From NCBI RefSeq assembly GCF_014640175.1, contig NZ_BMGL01000005.1, positions 1-64,000 of the forward strand: a DNA stretch of 64,000 bases, written 5' to 3'. Position numbers and translations under genes: made by a program. Below the pieces are notes generated by a model, which was not told where the DNA came from, did not search any database, and worked only from the letters and a program-made list of their open reading frames with translations. Shown here piece after piece: positions 46,144 through 56,445 of the stretch; position 1 is the first letter of the stretch; each line of letters starts with the position of its first letter. Source of the DNA: Psychroflexus salis (GTDB lineage Bacteria; Bacteroidota; Bacteroidia; Flavobacteriales; Flavobacteriaceae).

Positions 46144-46629
46144 ATGAAGTATATACTTTTAATTTTCTTTTTGGGATATTCCATCTCAAACTATAGCCAA
46201 AGAAATGGGTTTAAAAACCAAACACCAGAACAATTAGCTCAACAAAGAGTTGAACGATTAGACCGAGAATTACAGTTGAATCAGCGACAAAAAAAAGAAC
46301 TTAATCTATTTTTTATCGAACAAGCTAAAGCTGGGAAGTCTATGGCAGCTGAACAAAAGCAAAAGAGAAAAAAAGTTCGTAAAATGAAGGCAGAAAGAAT
46401 GAAAAAAAGAGAAAAAGCCAAAAACGAACAGATGAAAACACGAGCTGATATAAACTCTCTTAAGCAAGATACAGCAGATAAAATGAAAGCAACCTTATCT
46501 GCAGAACAATATGAAAAATGGATTGCATTGAAGGAAAATCTTGAAGATGAGCTAAAAGCAAAACGCTTAAAACAACTAAAAAAGAGAAGAAATCGTATAG
46601 AAAAGAAAGAAAAACAAATTGAACGTTAA
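46144..46629 (+). CDS. Exported basic Spy/CpxP-like coiled protein
   Basis: From the ATG at 46144 this is a 161-residue protein with a signal peptide (MKYILLIFFLGYSISNYSQ). A highly charged, Lys- and Gln-rich helical body follows: TPEQLAQQRVERLDRELQLN near residue 25 is the LTxxQ-like start of Spy/CpxP proteins, and LSAEQYEKW near residue 120 is the second copy. Such proteins are periplasmic chaperone-like sensors. The 13 residues upstream of this ATG do not fit a signal peptide. A strong hairpin ends it at 46651. Confidence 0.6.
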   Translation: MKYILLIFFLGYSISNYSQRNGFKNQTPEQLAQQRVERLDRELQLNQRQKKELNLFFIEQAKAGKSMAAEQKQKRKKVRKMKAERMKKREKAKNEQMKTRADINSLKQDTADKMKATLSAEQYEKWIALKENLEDELKAKRLKQLKKRRNRIEKKEKQIER

Positions 46630-46650
46630 AAATCTTTTTTATACCATACA

Positions 46651-46690
46651 AACAAAGCCAATTTTTATAAATTGGCTTTGTTGTTTTAGG
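46651..46690 (+). terminator. Terminator after the Spy-like gene
   Basis: A 14-bp perfect stem (46651-46664 with 46669-46682), four-base loop, and a T-rich tail. Confidence 0.88.
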
Positions 46691-46921
46691 CCCAATTACA
46701 GTAAGTACAACTTAAATTTGTTGAAGTATATTTAAATTGATTATCAATAAAACTAATAATATTTGTCTTTAGCTAGCAGATTACAACATCAATTTTGGAA
46801 ATAATTTTTAAGCTGAAACTATTACAATACGAATTTCATAAAAAGTTTACCGAATCTATAAATTATCATTAAGCTTTCGTATTTTAGCGAGCACTATTTT
46901 ATCAAATTTTAAATTTTACCC

Positions 46922-48550
46922 ATGGACATTAAATTCAATAAAAATGAAGATCATAATAAACTTTTAGTATCCGATTTAAATCATCGGTTAAAGAAAGTTT
47001 ATTTAGGTGGTGGCGAAAAAAAAACTGAAAAACACCATGCTAAAGGAAAAATGACAGCCCGAGAGCGAATTGATTTTTTATTGGATGACCCAAAAAATGC
47101 TATCGAAATTGCTGCTTTTGCGGGTGATGAAATGTATAAAGAACACGGTGGTTGCCCAAGTGGTGGCGTTATAGTTAAAATAGGAGATGTTTCTGGTAAA
47201 AAAGTTATTGTTGTTGCCAACGATGCCACAGTAAAAGCTGGTGCTTGGTTTCCAATAACTGGAAAAAAGAATTTGCGTGCGCAAGAAATTTCAATAGAAA
47301 ACAAGCTCCCTATAATTTATTTAGTAGACAGTGCTGGAGTTTACTTACCTATGCAAGATGAAATCTTTCCAGATAAAGAACATTTTGGTAGAATTTTCAG
47401 AAATAATGCGATTATGAGTAGCATAGGTATTACTCAAATTGCAGCTGTAATGGGTAGTTGTGTTGCTGGCGGAGCTTACTTACCTATTATGAGTGACGAA
47501 GCTTTAATTGTTGAAAAAACAGGAAGTATATTTTTAGCTGGTAGTTATTTAGTAAAAGCGGCAATTGGCGAAAGCGTTGATAATGAAACTTTAGGTGGTG
47601 CAACCACCCATTGCGAAATTAGTGGTGTAACTGATTATAAAGCCAAAGACGATAAAGATGCTTTGACTAAAATTAGAAACATCATGGATAAAATTGGCAA
47701 CTTTACAAAGGCTGGTTTTAATCGAAAAAAAGCGGCTAAACCTAAATTAGACCCAAAAGAGATATTTGGAATTTTACCAGCTAAACGCAGCGACCAATAC
47801 GATATGATGGAAATTATTCATCGATTAATAGACCAATCTGAATTTGAAGAATACAAAGCTGGTTATGGTAAAACTATAGTAACAGGCTACGCTCGGATTG
47901 ATGGCTGGGCTGTTGGTATCGTTGCTAATCAACGTAAAATTGTAAAAACTAAAAAAGGTGAAATGCAATTTGGTGGTGTTATTTATTCAGACTCTGCCGA
48001 TAAAGCAACGCGCTTTATTTCAAACTGCAATCAAAAGAAAATTCCATTGGTATTTTTACAGGATGTTACTGGTTTTATGGTAGGCAGTAAAAGCGAACAT
48101 GGTGGTATTATAAAAGATGGTGCTAAAATGGTAAATGCAGTAAGTAATTCGGTTGTTCCCAAATTTACAATCATTGTAGGTAATTCCTACGGAGCAGGGA
48201 ATTATGCCATGTGTGGTAAAGCATACGACCCTAGATTAATTGCAGCATGGCCTTCTGCAGAATTAGCAGTAATGAGTGGCAATTCGGCTGCAAAAGTTTT
48301 ACTACAAATAGAAACAGCTCGACTTAAAGCAAAAGGAGAAAAAATTACCGAAGCAGTAGAAAAGGAACTTTTCGACCGCATTAAAAAAGGCTATGATGAA
48401 CAAACTAGCCCATATTATGCGGCTGCACGAATTTGGACTGATGCGGTTATTAATCCATTAGATACTAGAAAATGGATTTCAATGGGAATTGAAGTGGCAA
48501 ATCACGCTCCTATTTCAAAAGATTTTAATCTAGGTATAATTCAAACTTAA
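46922..48550 (+). CDS. Methylcrotonyl-CoA carboxylase-type carboxyltransferase
   Basis: A 542-residue carboxyltransferase. Motifs: KMTARERIDFLLDDP, HGGCPSGGV, VDSAGVYLPMQDEIFPD near residue 138, GSCVAGGAYLPIMSDEA and QDVTGFMVGSKSEHGG near residue 380. The layout matches the beta chain of methylcrotonyl-CoA carboxylase (leucine breakdown), but no biotin-carrying alpha subunit is beside it, so it may use a subunit encoded elsewhere or share accC/accB from 39777-41716. It is monocistronic. Confidence 0.88.
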   Translation: MDIKFNKNEDHNKLLVSDLNHRLKKVYLGGGEKKTEKHHAKGKMTARERIDFLLDDPKNAIEIAAFAGDEMYKEHGGCPSGGVIVKIGDVSGKKVIVVANDATVKAGAWFPITGKKNLRAQEISIENKLPIIYLVDSAGVYLPMQDEIFPDKEHFGRIFRNNAIMSSIGITQIAAVMGSCVAGGAYLPIMSDEALIVEKTGSIFLAGSYLVKAAIGESVDNETLGGATTHCEISGVTDYKAKDDKDALTKIRNIMDKIGNFTKAGFNRKKAAKPKLDPKEIFGILPAKRSDQYDMMEIIHRLIDQSEFEEYKAGYGKTIVTGYARIDGWAVGIVANQRKIVKTKKGEMQFGGVIYSDSADKATRFISNCNQKKIPLVFLQDVTGFMVGSKSEHGGIIKDGAKMVNAVSNSVVPKFTIIVGNSYGAGNYAMCGKAYDPRLIAAWPSAELAVMSGNSAAKVLLQIETARLKAKGEKITEAVEKELFDRIKKGYDEQTSPYYAAARIWTDAVINPLDTRKWISMGIEVANHAPISKDFNLGIIQT

Positions 48551-48633
48551 TAAGTTACTAACTAGATACTTTGAATTTATAGAATTTATTCAATAGATTA
48601 ACATTTATTAGATTTTTGATGTAAATTTTAGTT

Positions 48634-48641
48634 TACATTTG
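48634..48641 (+). promoter_or_regulatory. -7 element of the 193-residue gene
   Basis: TACATTTG, 25 bases before the ATG at 48667. Confidence 0.5.
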
Positions 48642-48666
48642 TAATGCTAACTAAATTACAACAAAA

Positions 48667-49248
48667 ATGTTAAATAGCATTTATCGTTGGTTCAAAAATC
48701 TAACTAACAGCGATCAAAAAGGCTACGATTATAATTCCATCTATTATAAGTATCATGACTTTAGTTTGTTTGATGAATTTTACAGAAACCAAAAAAAATA
48801 CGTAGAAACTGAATCTATTAACCTGTTTACAGATCATGTAAATTTCAACTTTAGATCAAAAGAAATACAGGAGCGTTTTGGTAAACCAATAACTCGAGTT
48901 AATCTATCTGAAAGTTCCGATTTTGAAATTCATTTGTATAAGCTTATTGAAAAAAATGAAAAACAAAAAATACTTTTTCATTTTTTTAAAGACCGACTAG
49001 TCTTAATTTCTAGAATTTTCCCTTACGCACAACAGGATCGTGTACTAACTTATCAAAATGAAATTATTGAACAAGCACAACACCCTAAAATGACTGAAGT
49101 TGCTGATAAAAAATGTTTGAAGGGAAAGGATGGTAATTTTATTTTTCTTATTCATGATGTTGAATATACCGAACATTATTTTATGCCCGACCCAGAGTTT
49201 AAATCCTTTGTAAAATCTGAAATCAAGGCATTTAAAAATAAAAAATAA
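48667..49248 (+). CDS. Hypothetical soluble protein
   Basis: A 193-residue cytoplasmic protein of unknown family, with no signal peptide or membrane segment. The N-terminal part is rich in Tyr and Asn (KGYDYNSIYYKYHDFS). The centre has KPITRVNLSESSDFEIHLYKL and the C-terminus a Lys-rich tail. The fold may be a mixed alpha/beta domain similar to bacterial NTF2-like or ligand-binding proteins, but I cannot support this. It has its own promoter and is preceded by mccB-type carboxyltransferase. Confidence 0.75.
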   Translation: MLNSIYRWFKNLTNSDQKGYDYNSIYYKYHDFSLFDEFYRNQKKYVETESINLFTDHVNFNFRSKEIQERFGKPITRVNLSESSDFEIHLYKLIEKNEKQKILFHFFKDRLVLISRIFPYAQQDRVLTYQNEIIEQAQHPKMTEVADKKCLKGKDGNFIFLIHDVEYTEHYFMPDPEFKSFVKSEIKAFKNKK

Positions 49249-49311
49249 ATCTTCAGTTCAGGAAGTATTTAATTTGAACTTACTTAATTTATATTTGCTT
49301 GTTGAAGCACT

Positions 49312-49319
49312 TACCTTTG
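49312..49319 (+). promoter_or_regulatory. -7 element of the pseudouridine synthase
   Basis: TACCTTTG, 18 bases before the ATG at 49338. It lies inside a longer open frame from 49299 and so fixes the start. Confidence 0.55.
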
Positions 49320-49337
49320 CATAAACTTAGAGCAAAA

Positions 49338-50039
49338 ATGCCAACAAAAATACTGACTACTTCTAAAAATATTGAGATTTTATTTGAAGACAACCACTTA
49401 CTTGTTATTAATAAACGTGCTGGTGATATAGTACAAGGCGATAAAACTGGAGATTTACCCTTAAATGAAATTATAAAAGAGTTTATAAAAAACAGAGATC
49501 AAAAACCTGGAAATGTGTATTTAGGTGTTGTACATCGTTTAGATCGACCTACTACAGGAGTTATTCTGTTTGCAAAAACATCTAAGGCACTGTCCAGATT
49601 AAATAAGGCTTTTGCAAACAAACATCCACAAAAAACCTATTGGGCTTTAGTAAAAAATAAGCCTAAATTAAATACCGCAGAACTAATACACTACTTAAAA
49701 CGGAAACCGAAACAAAATAAATCGTACGCCAATACTAATGAAGTTCCTAATAGCAAAAAGGCTATTTTAAACTACAAGTTAATTAAGAGCTTAAATTCTT
49801 ATCACTTACTCGAAATTAACCTGCAAACAGGTAGACATCACCAAATTCGAAGTCAGTTGTCAAAAATTGGTTGTCCTATAAAAGGAGATTTAAAATATGG
49901 TTTCGATAGAAGCAATCCAGATGCTAGCATTCATTTACATGCTAGGAAAATTGAATTTACACATCCTGTAACAAAAGAAAAACTTTCCATAATTGCACCT
50001 ACTCCAAAACAAGATTCGTTATGGAAAGCTTGTAACTAA
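49338..50039 (+). CDS. RluA-family RNA pseudouridine synthase
   Basis: A 233-residue pseudouridine synthase lacking an S4 domain. The catalytic Asp is in GVVHRLDRPTTGVILFAKTSKA near residue 60, with the C-terminal TGRHHQIRSQLSKIGCPIKGD typical of RluA. The exact RNA target (16S, 23S or tRNA position) cannot be deduced. The start is the ATG at 49338, because the promoter lies inside the longer frame from 49299. It faces pgi tail to tail, 17 bases apart. Confidence 0.92.
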   Translation: MPTKILTTSKNIEILFEDNHLLVINKRAGDIVQGDKTGDLPLNEIIKEFIKNRDQKPGNVYLGVVHRLDRPTTGVILFAKTSKALSRLNKAFANKHPQKTYWALVKNKPKLNTAELIHYLKRKPKQNKSYANTNEVPNSKKAILNYKLIKSLNSYHLLEINLQTGRHHQIRSQLSKIGCPIKGDLKYGFDRSNPDASIHLHARKIEFTHPVTKEKLSIIAPTPKQDSLWKACN

Positions 50040-50056
50040 TAAGTTATAAAATACAT

Positions 50057-51700
50057 TTAACTTTTTTGGTAGATATCTAAAAGTCGAGCGGTAGATGCAT
50101 CGTGCTTGCTATAATCTTTTGTTTTAAAATCGTCTAAAATAGCATTGGCAAGTTGTTTGCCTAGTTCTACACCCCATTGATCGTAACTGTAAATATTCCA
50201 AATTACACCTTGAACAAATATTTTATGTTCATACATGGCAATTAACATTCCTAAACTACGTGGAGATAATTTTTTACCTAAAATTGTTGTAGTTGGTCTA
50301 TTTCCTTCAAATACTTTAAACGGAAGTAAAGCTAAAATTTGATTTTGAGTTTTACCTTGGGCTTTGAGTTCCTGAGTAACTTCTTCAATAGATTTTCCTT
50401 TTAATAAAGCTTCAGTTTGAGCAAAAAAGTTAGCCATTAATAAGTCGTGATGCTTTTCATTTCCATGCAAAGAATTTTTAAATCCTATAAAATCGGCTGG
50501 GATTAATTTGGTTCCTTGATGCATGAGTTGAAAAAACGCATGTTGCGAATTTGTTCCAGGCTCTCCCCAAACTATAGAACCTGTTTGGTAGTTTACATTT
50601 TTACCAAAACGATCTACGCTTTTTCCGTTGCTTTCCATACTAGCCTGCTGCAAATAAGAAGCTAATTTTTGAAGATATTGCGTATAAGGAATAATTGCTT
50701 CGCTTTCTGCTTCATAAAAATTAGTATACCAAATACCAATTAATGCAATAATTGTTGGAATGTTTTCGCTAAAATCGGTAGTCTTAAAATGCTCATCCAT
50801 GGCTTCGGCTCCTTCTAAAAGTGCCTTAAAGTTTTTGAACCCAACAGCACAGGCTATAGAAAGACCAGCCGCACTCCATAACGAAAAGCGACCGCCAACC
50901 CAGTCCCACATCGGAAAAATATTTTCTGAAGCAATTCCGAATTCGTTGGCTTTATGAACATTTGCAGAAACTGCAGCAAAATGTTTATGAATTTGATCTT
51001 GTGTAGTATGTTTTAAGAACCAACTTCGTATTGTATTGGCATTATTAAGTGTTTCTTGTGTAGTAAAAGATTTAGAAACAACTAAGCATAAAGTAGTTTC
51101 AGGATTTAAATGTTTTATACTTTCAAGCACATGGTCGCCATCAACATTGGAAACAAAATGAGTGTTGATTTGCGTATGATAATACTTCAATGCATCTACC
51201 ACCATGTTAGGGCCTAAATCTGAACCACCAATACCTATATTTACAACATCGGTTATAGGCTTACCTGAATATCCTTTCCAATTACCATGGTGTAAAGCAT
51301 CTGAAAATTTTTCAATTTGTTGTAAGGTTTGCATTACCGAAGTGTAAACTGGCTTACCATCAATCTTAATATTTGATTTTTTGTCGAAATTTCTTAGTGC
51401 TGTATGAAGAACTGCACGTTCTTCAGTTTTGTTGATTGGTGTTCCTTCAAAATAATCTTGAATTGCTTTTTGCAAACCTGCTTCTTTAGCTAATTCAATT
51501 AAAGTATCTAAAGTTTTTTTAGAAATTCGATGTTTTGAAAAATCTACTAAAAGCTCGTCAAATTGAACTGAAAAATCATCAACCCGATTGGGTTCATTTT
51601 TAAAATGATGTAAGATGGTATTACTTTTCTCTTTTTCAAATAGCGATTTTAGTTTATTCCAAGCTGTTAATTTGGTAGGGTTTATTGAAGCTAAAGCCAT
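50057..51700 (-). CDS. pgi: Glucose-6-phosphate isomerase
   Basis: Interconverts glucose 6-phosphate and fructose 6-phosphate. From the ATG at 51700 it has 547 residues (MALASINPTKLTAWNK...), the normal length. It shows the family signatures NIGIGGSDLGPNMVVDALKY and MWDWVGGRFSLWSAAGLSIA and the C-terminal VIWNIYSYDQWGVELGKQLA. The frame runs 19 residues further but would overlap the preceding sugar-kinase gene. It is the last gene of the glycolytic block. Confidence 0.97.
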   Translation of the reverse strand: MALASINPTKLTAWNKLKSLFEKEKSNTILHHFKNEPNRVDDFSVQFDELLVDFSKHRISKKTLDTLIELAKEAGLQKAIQDYFEGTPINKTEERAVLHTALRNFDKKSNIKIDGKPVYTSVMQTLQQIEKFSDALHHGNWKGYSGKPITDVVNIGIGGSDLGPNMVVDALKYYHTQINTHFVSNVDGDHVLESIKHLNPETTLCLVVSKSFTTQETLNNANTIRSWFLKHTTQDQIHKHFAAVSANVHKANEFGIASENIFPMWDWVGGRFSLWSAAGLSIACAVGFKNFKALLEGAEAMDEHFKTTDFSENIPTIIALIGIWYTNFYEAESEAIIPYTQYLQKLASYLQQASMESNGKSVDRFGKNVNYQTGSIVWGEPGTNSQHAFFQLMHQGTKLIPADFIGFKNSLHGNEKHHDLLMANFFAQTEALLKGKSIEEVTQELKAQGKTQNQILALLPFKVFEGNRPTTTILGKKLSPRSLGMLIAMYEHKIFVQGVIWNIYSYDQWGVELGKQLANAILDDFKTKDYSKHDASTARLLDIYQKS

Positions 51701-51710
51701 TAATTTGTTT

Positions 51711-52580
51711 TTATGCGTTAGTTGAATTAGGAAGAACATTTTTTCGGTAATGTTCAATTAAACCATCGATGGGTCTTCTAATAATATTACCTATTTCGAG
51801 ATGGTATCGTTTAGCAACATCACGAATAATATCTTCTGAAAAGAAAGCTATGGATCCGATAAAATGTACAGGAACACTTTGAGCTTGTTTATAACACATT
51901 ACACGGCGTTCTATAAATTTCTCCATTCCTTCATAAATTAATTTATAAAAGTAACCATTGCGTTCTTCTGCTGTAAAAATAAATTCTGCAAACGAAGCTA
52001 AGTAAGTGTTTGGATTTTCTTCTTTATACACATTGTGTTTTATGGTATCTGCGTTTAAGTCATATCGTTTAGCAAACTCTCGACTCATATCATCTCCCAT
52101 AAATTTATAGTAATAATCTCTAATTAAGCGTTTGCCAAAATAATTGCCACTGGCTTCATCCATTAAGACATAGCCTAAAGATTCTACTTCCATATGTACT
52201 TGTTCGCCATCAAAAAAACACGAGTTAGAACCTGTTCCTAAGATGCAAACAATTCCGGGTTCTGTAGTTGCAGCAAATGCAGCAGCCATCATATCTTCTT
52301 CAACATTAACTTTAGCATCAACAAAAAAGTCTTGTAGGATTAACTTTAAATTTTGCTTAGGTGTAGGAGTACCACAGCCAGCTCCATAAAAATCTACGCG
52401 TTTAATTTTATGAATGTGCGATTTTAGATCTTCACTAGCTTCAATTCTTTCTTTTAATACATGTGGTTTAAAAACCGCTGGATTTAAACCTTTCGTTCGG
52501 GTTTTAAAGGCTACTTCACCTTTATCGTCTAAAAGTATCCAGTCGCACTTGGTCGACCCACCATCAGCAATGATTATCAT
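51711..52580 (-). CDS. BadF/NagK-type sugar kinase, ASKHA fold
   Basis: A 289-residue ASKHA kinase opening with IIADGGSTKCDWILLDDKGE and carrying the phosphate loop CILGTGSNSCFFDG near residue 113 and MDEASGNYFGKRLIRDYY. It belongs to the BadF/BadG/BcrA/BcrD group that includes N-acetylglucosamine kinase. The catalytic acid and glycine loops are present, so it should be active; the sugar substrate is likely an amino sugar but not certain. It lies between gapA and pgi and starts after a terminator (52604-52639), so it has its own promoter. Confidence 0.85.
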   Translation of the reverse strand: MIIIADGGSTKCDWILLDDKGEVAFKTRTKGLNPAVFKPHVLKERIEASEDLKSHIHKIKRVDFYGAGCGTPTPKQNLKLILQDFFVDAKVNVEEDMMAAAFAATTEPGIVCILGTGSNSCFFDGEQVHMEVESLGYVLMDEASGNYFGKRLIRDYYYKFMGDDMSREFAKRYDLNADTIKHNVYKEENPNTYLASFAEFIFTAEERNGYFYKLIYEGMEKFIERRVMCYKQAQSVPVHFIGSIAFFSEDIIRDVAKRYHLEIGNIIRRPIDGLIEHYRKNVLPNSTNA

Positions 52581-52603
52581 AAGAATAATTTTAAATTAAA
52601 AAT

Positions 52604-52639
52604 AAAAAAGCTTATTCCTTAGATTGAAATAAGCTTTTT
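52604..52639 (-). terminator. Terminator between gapA and the sugar kinase
   Basis: A 12-bp perfect stem (52605-52616 with 52628-52639), 11-base loop, and a T-rich tail on the minus strand. Confidence 0.8.
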
Positions 52640-52652
52640 GTAAAAAATTTAC

Positions 52653-53669
<1,017 letters not shown>

Positions 53670-53672
53670 TTA

Positions 53673-54656
53673 TTAAATGGACATGATGTCCGCTACTCGT
53701 ATTAATTTTTCGTCAATTTTCTTCTCTCCGTTAATGGCAATTTCGAATGGAACTTGCACAACTTCTTTATGGTTAACACCGATCATAATATGGCTTTTAC
53801 CTTCCATTAATGCATCTACTGCTCCAACGCCTAAACGGCTGGCTAAAACTCGGTCGTAACAACTCGGCGAGCCACCACGTTGAATGTGGCCTAAAACTGT
53901 TACTTTAACTTCGTATTCAGTTAGGTTAACTTGAATAAAATCTGCTAGTTTAGTAATATTTTTACCAATTTGGTCGCCTTCGGCAACTACAATAATACTA
54001 GAAGTCTTACCAGAATTTCTACTTCGTTTTAAAGAATCTAAAAGACGCTCGGTACCCATATCTTCTTCAGGAATGAGAATTTCTTCAGCACCAGCTCCAA
54101 TTCCACTATTTAGTGCAATATCGCCAGCATCTCGCCCCATAACTTCAACTAAAAATAACCGATCGTGTGAAGATGCAGTATCTCTAATTTTATCGATAGC
54201 TTCTACAACGGTGTTTAATGCTGTATCGTAACCTATTGTAAAATCAGTTCCGTTTATGTCGTTATCGATTGTACCTGGAATACCAACTACAGGAAAGTTA
54301 AATTCTTCTCCAAATATGCGGGCACCTGTAAAAGTACCGTCTCCACCAATTACAACTAGGGCGTCAATATGATTAGCTAATAAATTTTGGTAAGCTTTAT
54401 CTCTTCCAGCTTTATCCATGAATTCTTTAGAACGAGCAGATTTAAGAAATGTTCCCCCTCGGTTAATGGTGTTTTTTACTGACCTGGCATTAAGCTCGAT
54501 AAACGAATTGTCAATTAAACCTTGATAACCTCGGTAAACACCGAAACAACTTAAATTGTGGTATGCACTTGCCCTTACAACAGAGCGAATGGCTGCATTC
54601 ATACCTGGAGAATCTCCACCAGATGTTAAAACAGCAATTTTTTGTATTTTATTCAT
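53673..54656 (-). CDS. pfkA: ATP-dependent 6-phosphofructokinase
   Basis: A 327-residue PfkA with LTSGGDSPGMNAAIR at the N-terminus, the ATP site GGDGTFTGA near residue 101, the catalytic region GTIDNDINGTDFTIGYDTA and the effector/substrate loop HIQRGGSPSCYDR. The commitment enzyme of glycolysis heads the block. A -7 word lies exactly four bases upstream of its ATG (54661-54668), so its mRNA is probably leaderless. Confidence 0.97.
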   Translation of the reverse strand: MNKIQKIAVLTSGGDSPGMNAAIRSVVRASAYHNLSCFGVYRGYQGLIDNSFIELNARSVKNTINRGGTFLKSARSKEFMDKAGRDKAYQNLLANHIDALVVIGGDGTFTGARIFGEEFNFPVVGIPGTIDNDINGTDFTIGYDTALNTVVEAIDKIRDTASSHDRLFLVEVMGRDAGDIALNSGIGAGAEEILIPEEDMGTERLLDSLKRSRNSGKTSSIIVVAEGDQIGKNITKLADFIQVNLTEYEVKVTVLGHIQRGGSPSCYDRVLASRLGVGAVDALMEGKSHIMIGVNHKEVVQVPFEIAINGEKKIDEKLIRVADIMSI

Positions 54657-54660
54657 ATAT

Positions 54661-54668
54661 CAAAAATA
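54661..54668 (-). promoter_or_regulatory. -7 element of pfkA (leaderless spacing)
   Basis: TATTTTTG on the minus strand, then ATAT, then the ATG at 54656. Confidence 0.55.
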
Positions 54669-54860
54669 TTATAAATGAACATTAAAACCTAATTTAGGGA
54701 TAGACTAAAACGTTTTCGGTTAATAATTATTATGAAATTGTTAAAATGATATAAGAATTATCACTCATTCTTTTCAAAATCTCAATTTTAATTATGTTTA
54801 TTAAAATTATATAAAAAAAGTGAAATTCTACTTCATTGAATTATTTCAATTTTCTTGAAC

Positions 54861-55175
54861 TTAAGTTAGTCCTGGTATGTTTGGCATTCCTTCTTTAGCT
54901 ACAGCAGAAATTTCTGCATCGTTTATTTCTGTAGCTCTCTGTATTGCTTTGTTTATATGAACAATTAAATAATCTTCTAATTGTTCCTTATCTTTTAAAA
55001 GCTCGTCTGCAACTTCAATTTTTTTAATATTTCGGTTAGCAGAAATTTCAATTTTCAACAATTCATCCTCAGAAGCTTGTTTTATAAATACAGAATCCAA
55101 ACGTTTTTTTGTTTCTTCTACTTTTTGTTGGGCTTGCTTTACTTTTTGCATCATCCCCATCATATCTCCAAACAT
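54861..55175 (-). CDS. YbaB/EbfC nucleoid-associated protein
   Basis: A 104-residue DNA-binding protein of the YbaB/EbfC family: Met/Lys/Gln-rich amphipathic N-terminus ([19 protein letters not shown]), a central beta hairpin, and the short C-terminal helix. Such proteins form tweezer-like dimers that coat DNA. The usual recR neighbour is absent here. It is 58 bases downstream of proA and separated by a terminator, so it has its own transcript. Confidence 0.9.
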   Translation of the reverse strand: MFGDMMGMMQKVKQAQQKVEETKKRLDSVFIKQASEDELLKIEISANRNIKKIEVADELLKDKEQLEDYLIVHINKAIQRATEINDAEISAVAKEGMPNIPGLT

Positions 55176-55195
55176 ATTTTTAGTATAAAGTGATA

Positions 55196-55224
55196 AAAAA
55201 ACTGCTGAGTTTTTCTCAGCAGTT
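55196..55224 (-). terminator. Terminator of the proline operon
   Basis: A 10-bp perfect stem (55200-55209 with 55215-55224) with a five-base loop. Read on the minus strand it is followed by a T tract. Confidence 0.85.
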
Positions 55225-55232
55225 ATTAAAAA

Positions 55233-56432
55233 TTATTTTCTAACGTGTCCGTTTCCAAACACATAATACTTATTAGTGACTAATTGCTTTAAGCCTAAGG
55301 GGCCACGATGGTGTAACTTATCGGTTGAAATGGCTAACTCTGCTCCAACTCCCATTTGACCTCCATCGGTAAAACGCGTAGATGCATTATGATACACTGC
55401 TGCGCTATCAATCTGTTCCATGAACAGTTTGGCTTTTTCTGCATCTTCTGTCATAATACAACTAGAATGCTTGCCAGAGTAAGTATTGATTTTTTCCATG
55501 GCAGCTTCTTGCGAAGAAGTTGAAGCTAGAACTATTTTCATAGCTAAAAATTCTTCGTACCAAACTTGTTCTTCGCCGATTTTGTTTTGGTTTTTCAATA
55601 CTTCAGAAACTTTCCCATCGGTTAATAATTCGACTTTTGAGTTTTGTAGTACGTTGGCAAGCTCACGGACTTTCTCGTGAAAGTTTGGTATGTTTTCATC
55701 AATTAAAACTTTGTCTAATGCATTACAACCTGAAATTTTATCGGTTTTTGCATTTACAATAACTTCAACCGACTTCTTCCAGTCTGCATCTTTCGCAACG
55801 TATAAAAAGTTATTTCCACGACCGCTTATTAAGACTGCACATTTAGCATATTGCTTCACAAAATCGATTAAACGTTCTCCACCACGGGGCACGATTAAAT
55901 CTAATTTTTGTGAAGGATTCATTAAAAAGGATTGGGTTTCTTGACGATTCATTTGCATCAGTGTAATCCAATCTTTATCTAATCCGTTTTCAGCTAAAGC
56001 TTTATGCCAACATTCTACTAGCTTAATATTGCTTTCGTTTGCTTCTTTACCACCTTTTAGTAGTATTTTATTATTGGCTTTAAAGGCTAAAACTGCAGCT
56101 TCAATCGTTACATCTGGTCTAGATTCGTAAATAATTAAAATTGTTCCAAAAGGATCAGTTTTATTAATAATGTTTAAACCCGAATCTAGGGTAATATTCG
56201 AAATTTCATTACCAACAGGATCTTCTTGATTACGAACTTCTTTTATAGCTTGAATCATTCCTGTTACTTTGGCTTCATCTACTACCAAACGGTCGTAAAG
56301 TGCTTGGTCATCTCGGATAAAAGCATTTAAATCTTTTTGATTGGCTTCAATTATACGTTCTTTTTCATTTTCAATAATTTTCATCATTGAATCTAAAACT
56401 GCATTTTTCTTTTCAGTACTTAATAATTGCAT
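55233..56432 (-). CDS. proA: Glutamate-5-semialdehyde dehydrogenase
   Basis: Reduces glutamyl 5-phosphate to the semialdehyde in proline synthesis. The 399-residue aldehyde dehydrogenase fold has the NADPH site and the catalytic Cys in DKISGCNALDKVLID near residue 235, with ALIVPRGGE-like LIVPRGGERLIDFV before it and HRGPLGLKQL at the end. It is the last gene of proC-proB-proA, 13 bases after proB. Confidence 0.96.
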   Translation of the reverse strand: MQLLSTEKKNAVLDSMMKIIENEKERIIEANQKDLNAFIRDDQALYDRLVVDEAKVTGMIQAIKEVRNQEDPVGNEISNITLDSGLNIINKTDPFGTILIIYESRPDVTIEAAVLAFKANNKILLKGGKEANESNIKLVECWHKALAENGLDKDWITLMQMNRQETQSFLMNPSQKLDLIVPRGGERLIDFVKQYAKCAVLISGRGNNFLYVAKDADWKKSVEVIVNAKTDKISGCNALDKVLIDENIPNFHEKVRELANVLQNSKVELLTDGKVSEVLKNQNKIGEEQVWYEEFLAMKIVLASTSSQEAAMEKINTYSGKHSSCIMTEDAEKAKLFMEQIDSAAVYHNASTRFTDGGQMGVGAELAISTDKLHHRGPLGLKQLVTNKYYVFGNGHVRK

Positions 56433-56445
56433 GTAAAATTTAATT

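Noticed and set aside
49299-49337. A TTG start for the pseudouridine synthase.
   Set aside because: The -7 word TACCTTTG (49312-49319) lies inside the extra 13 codons.
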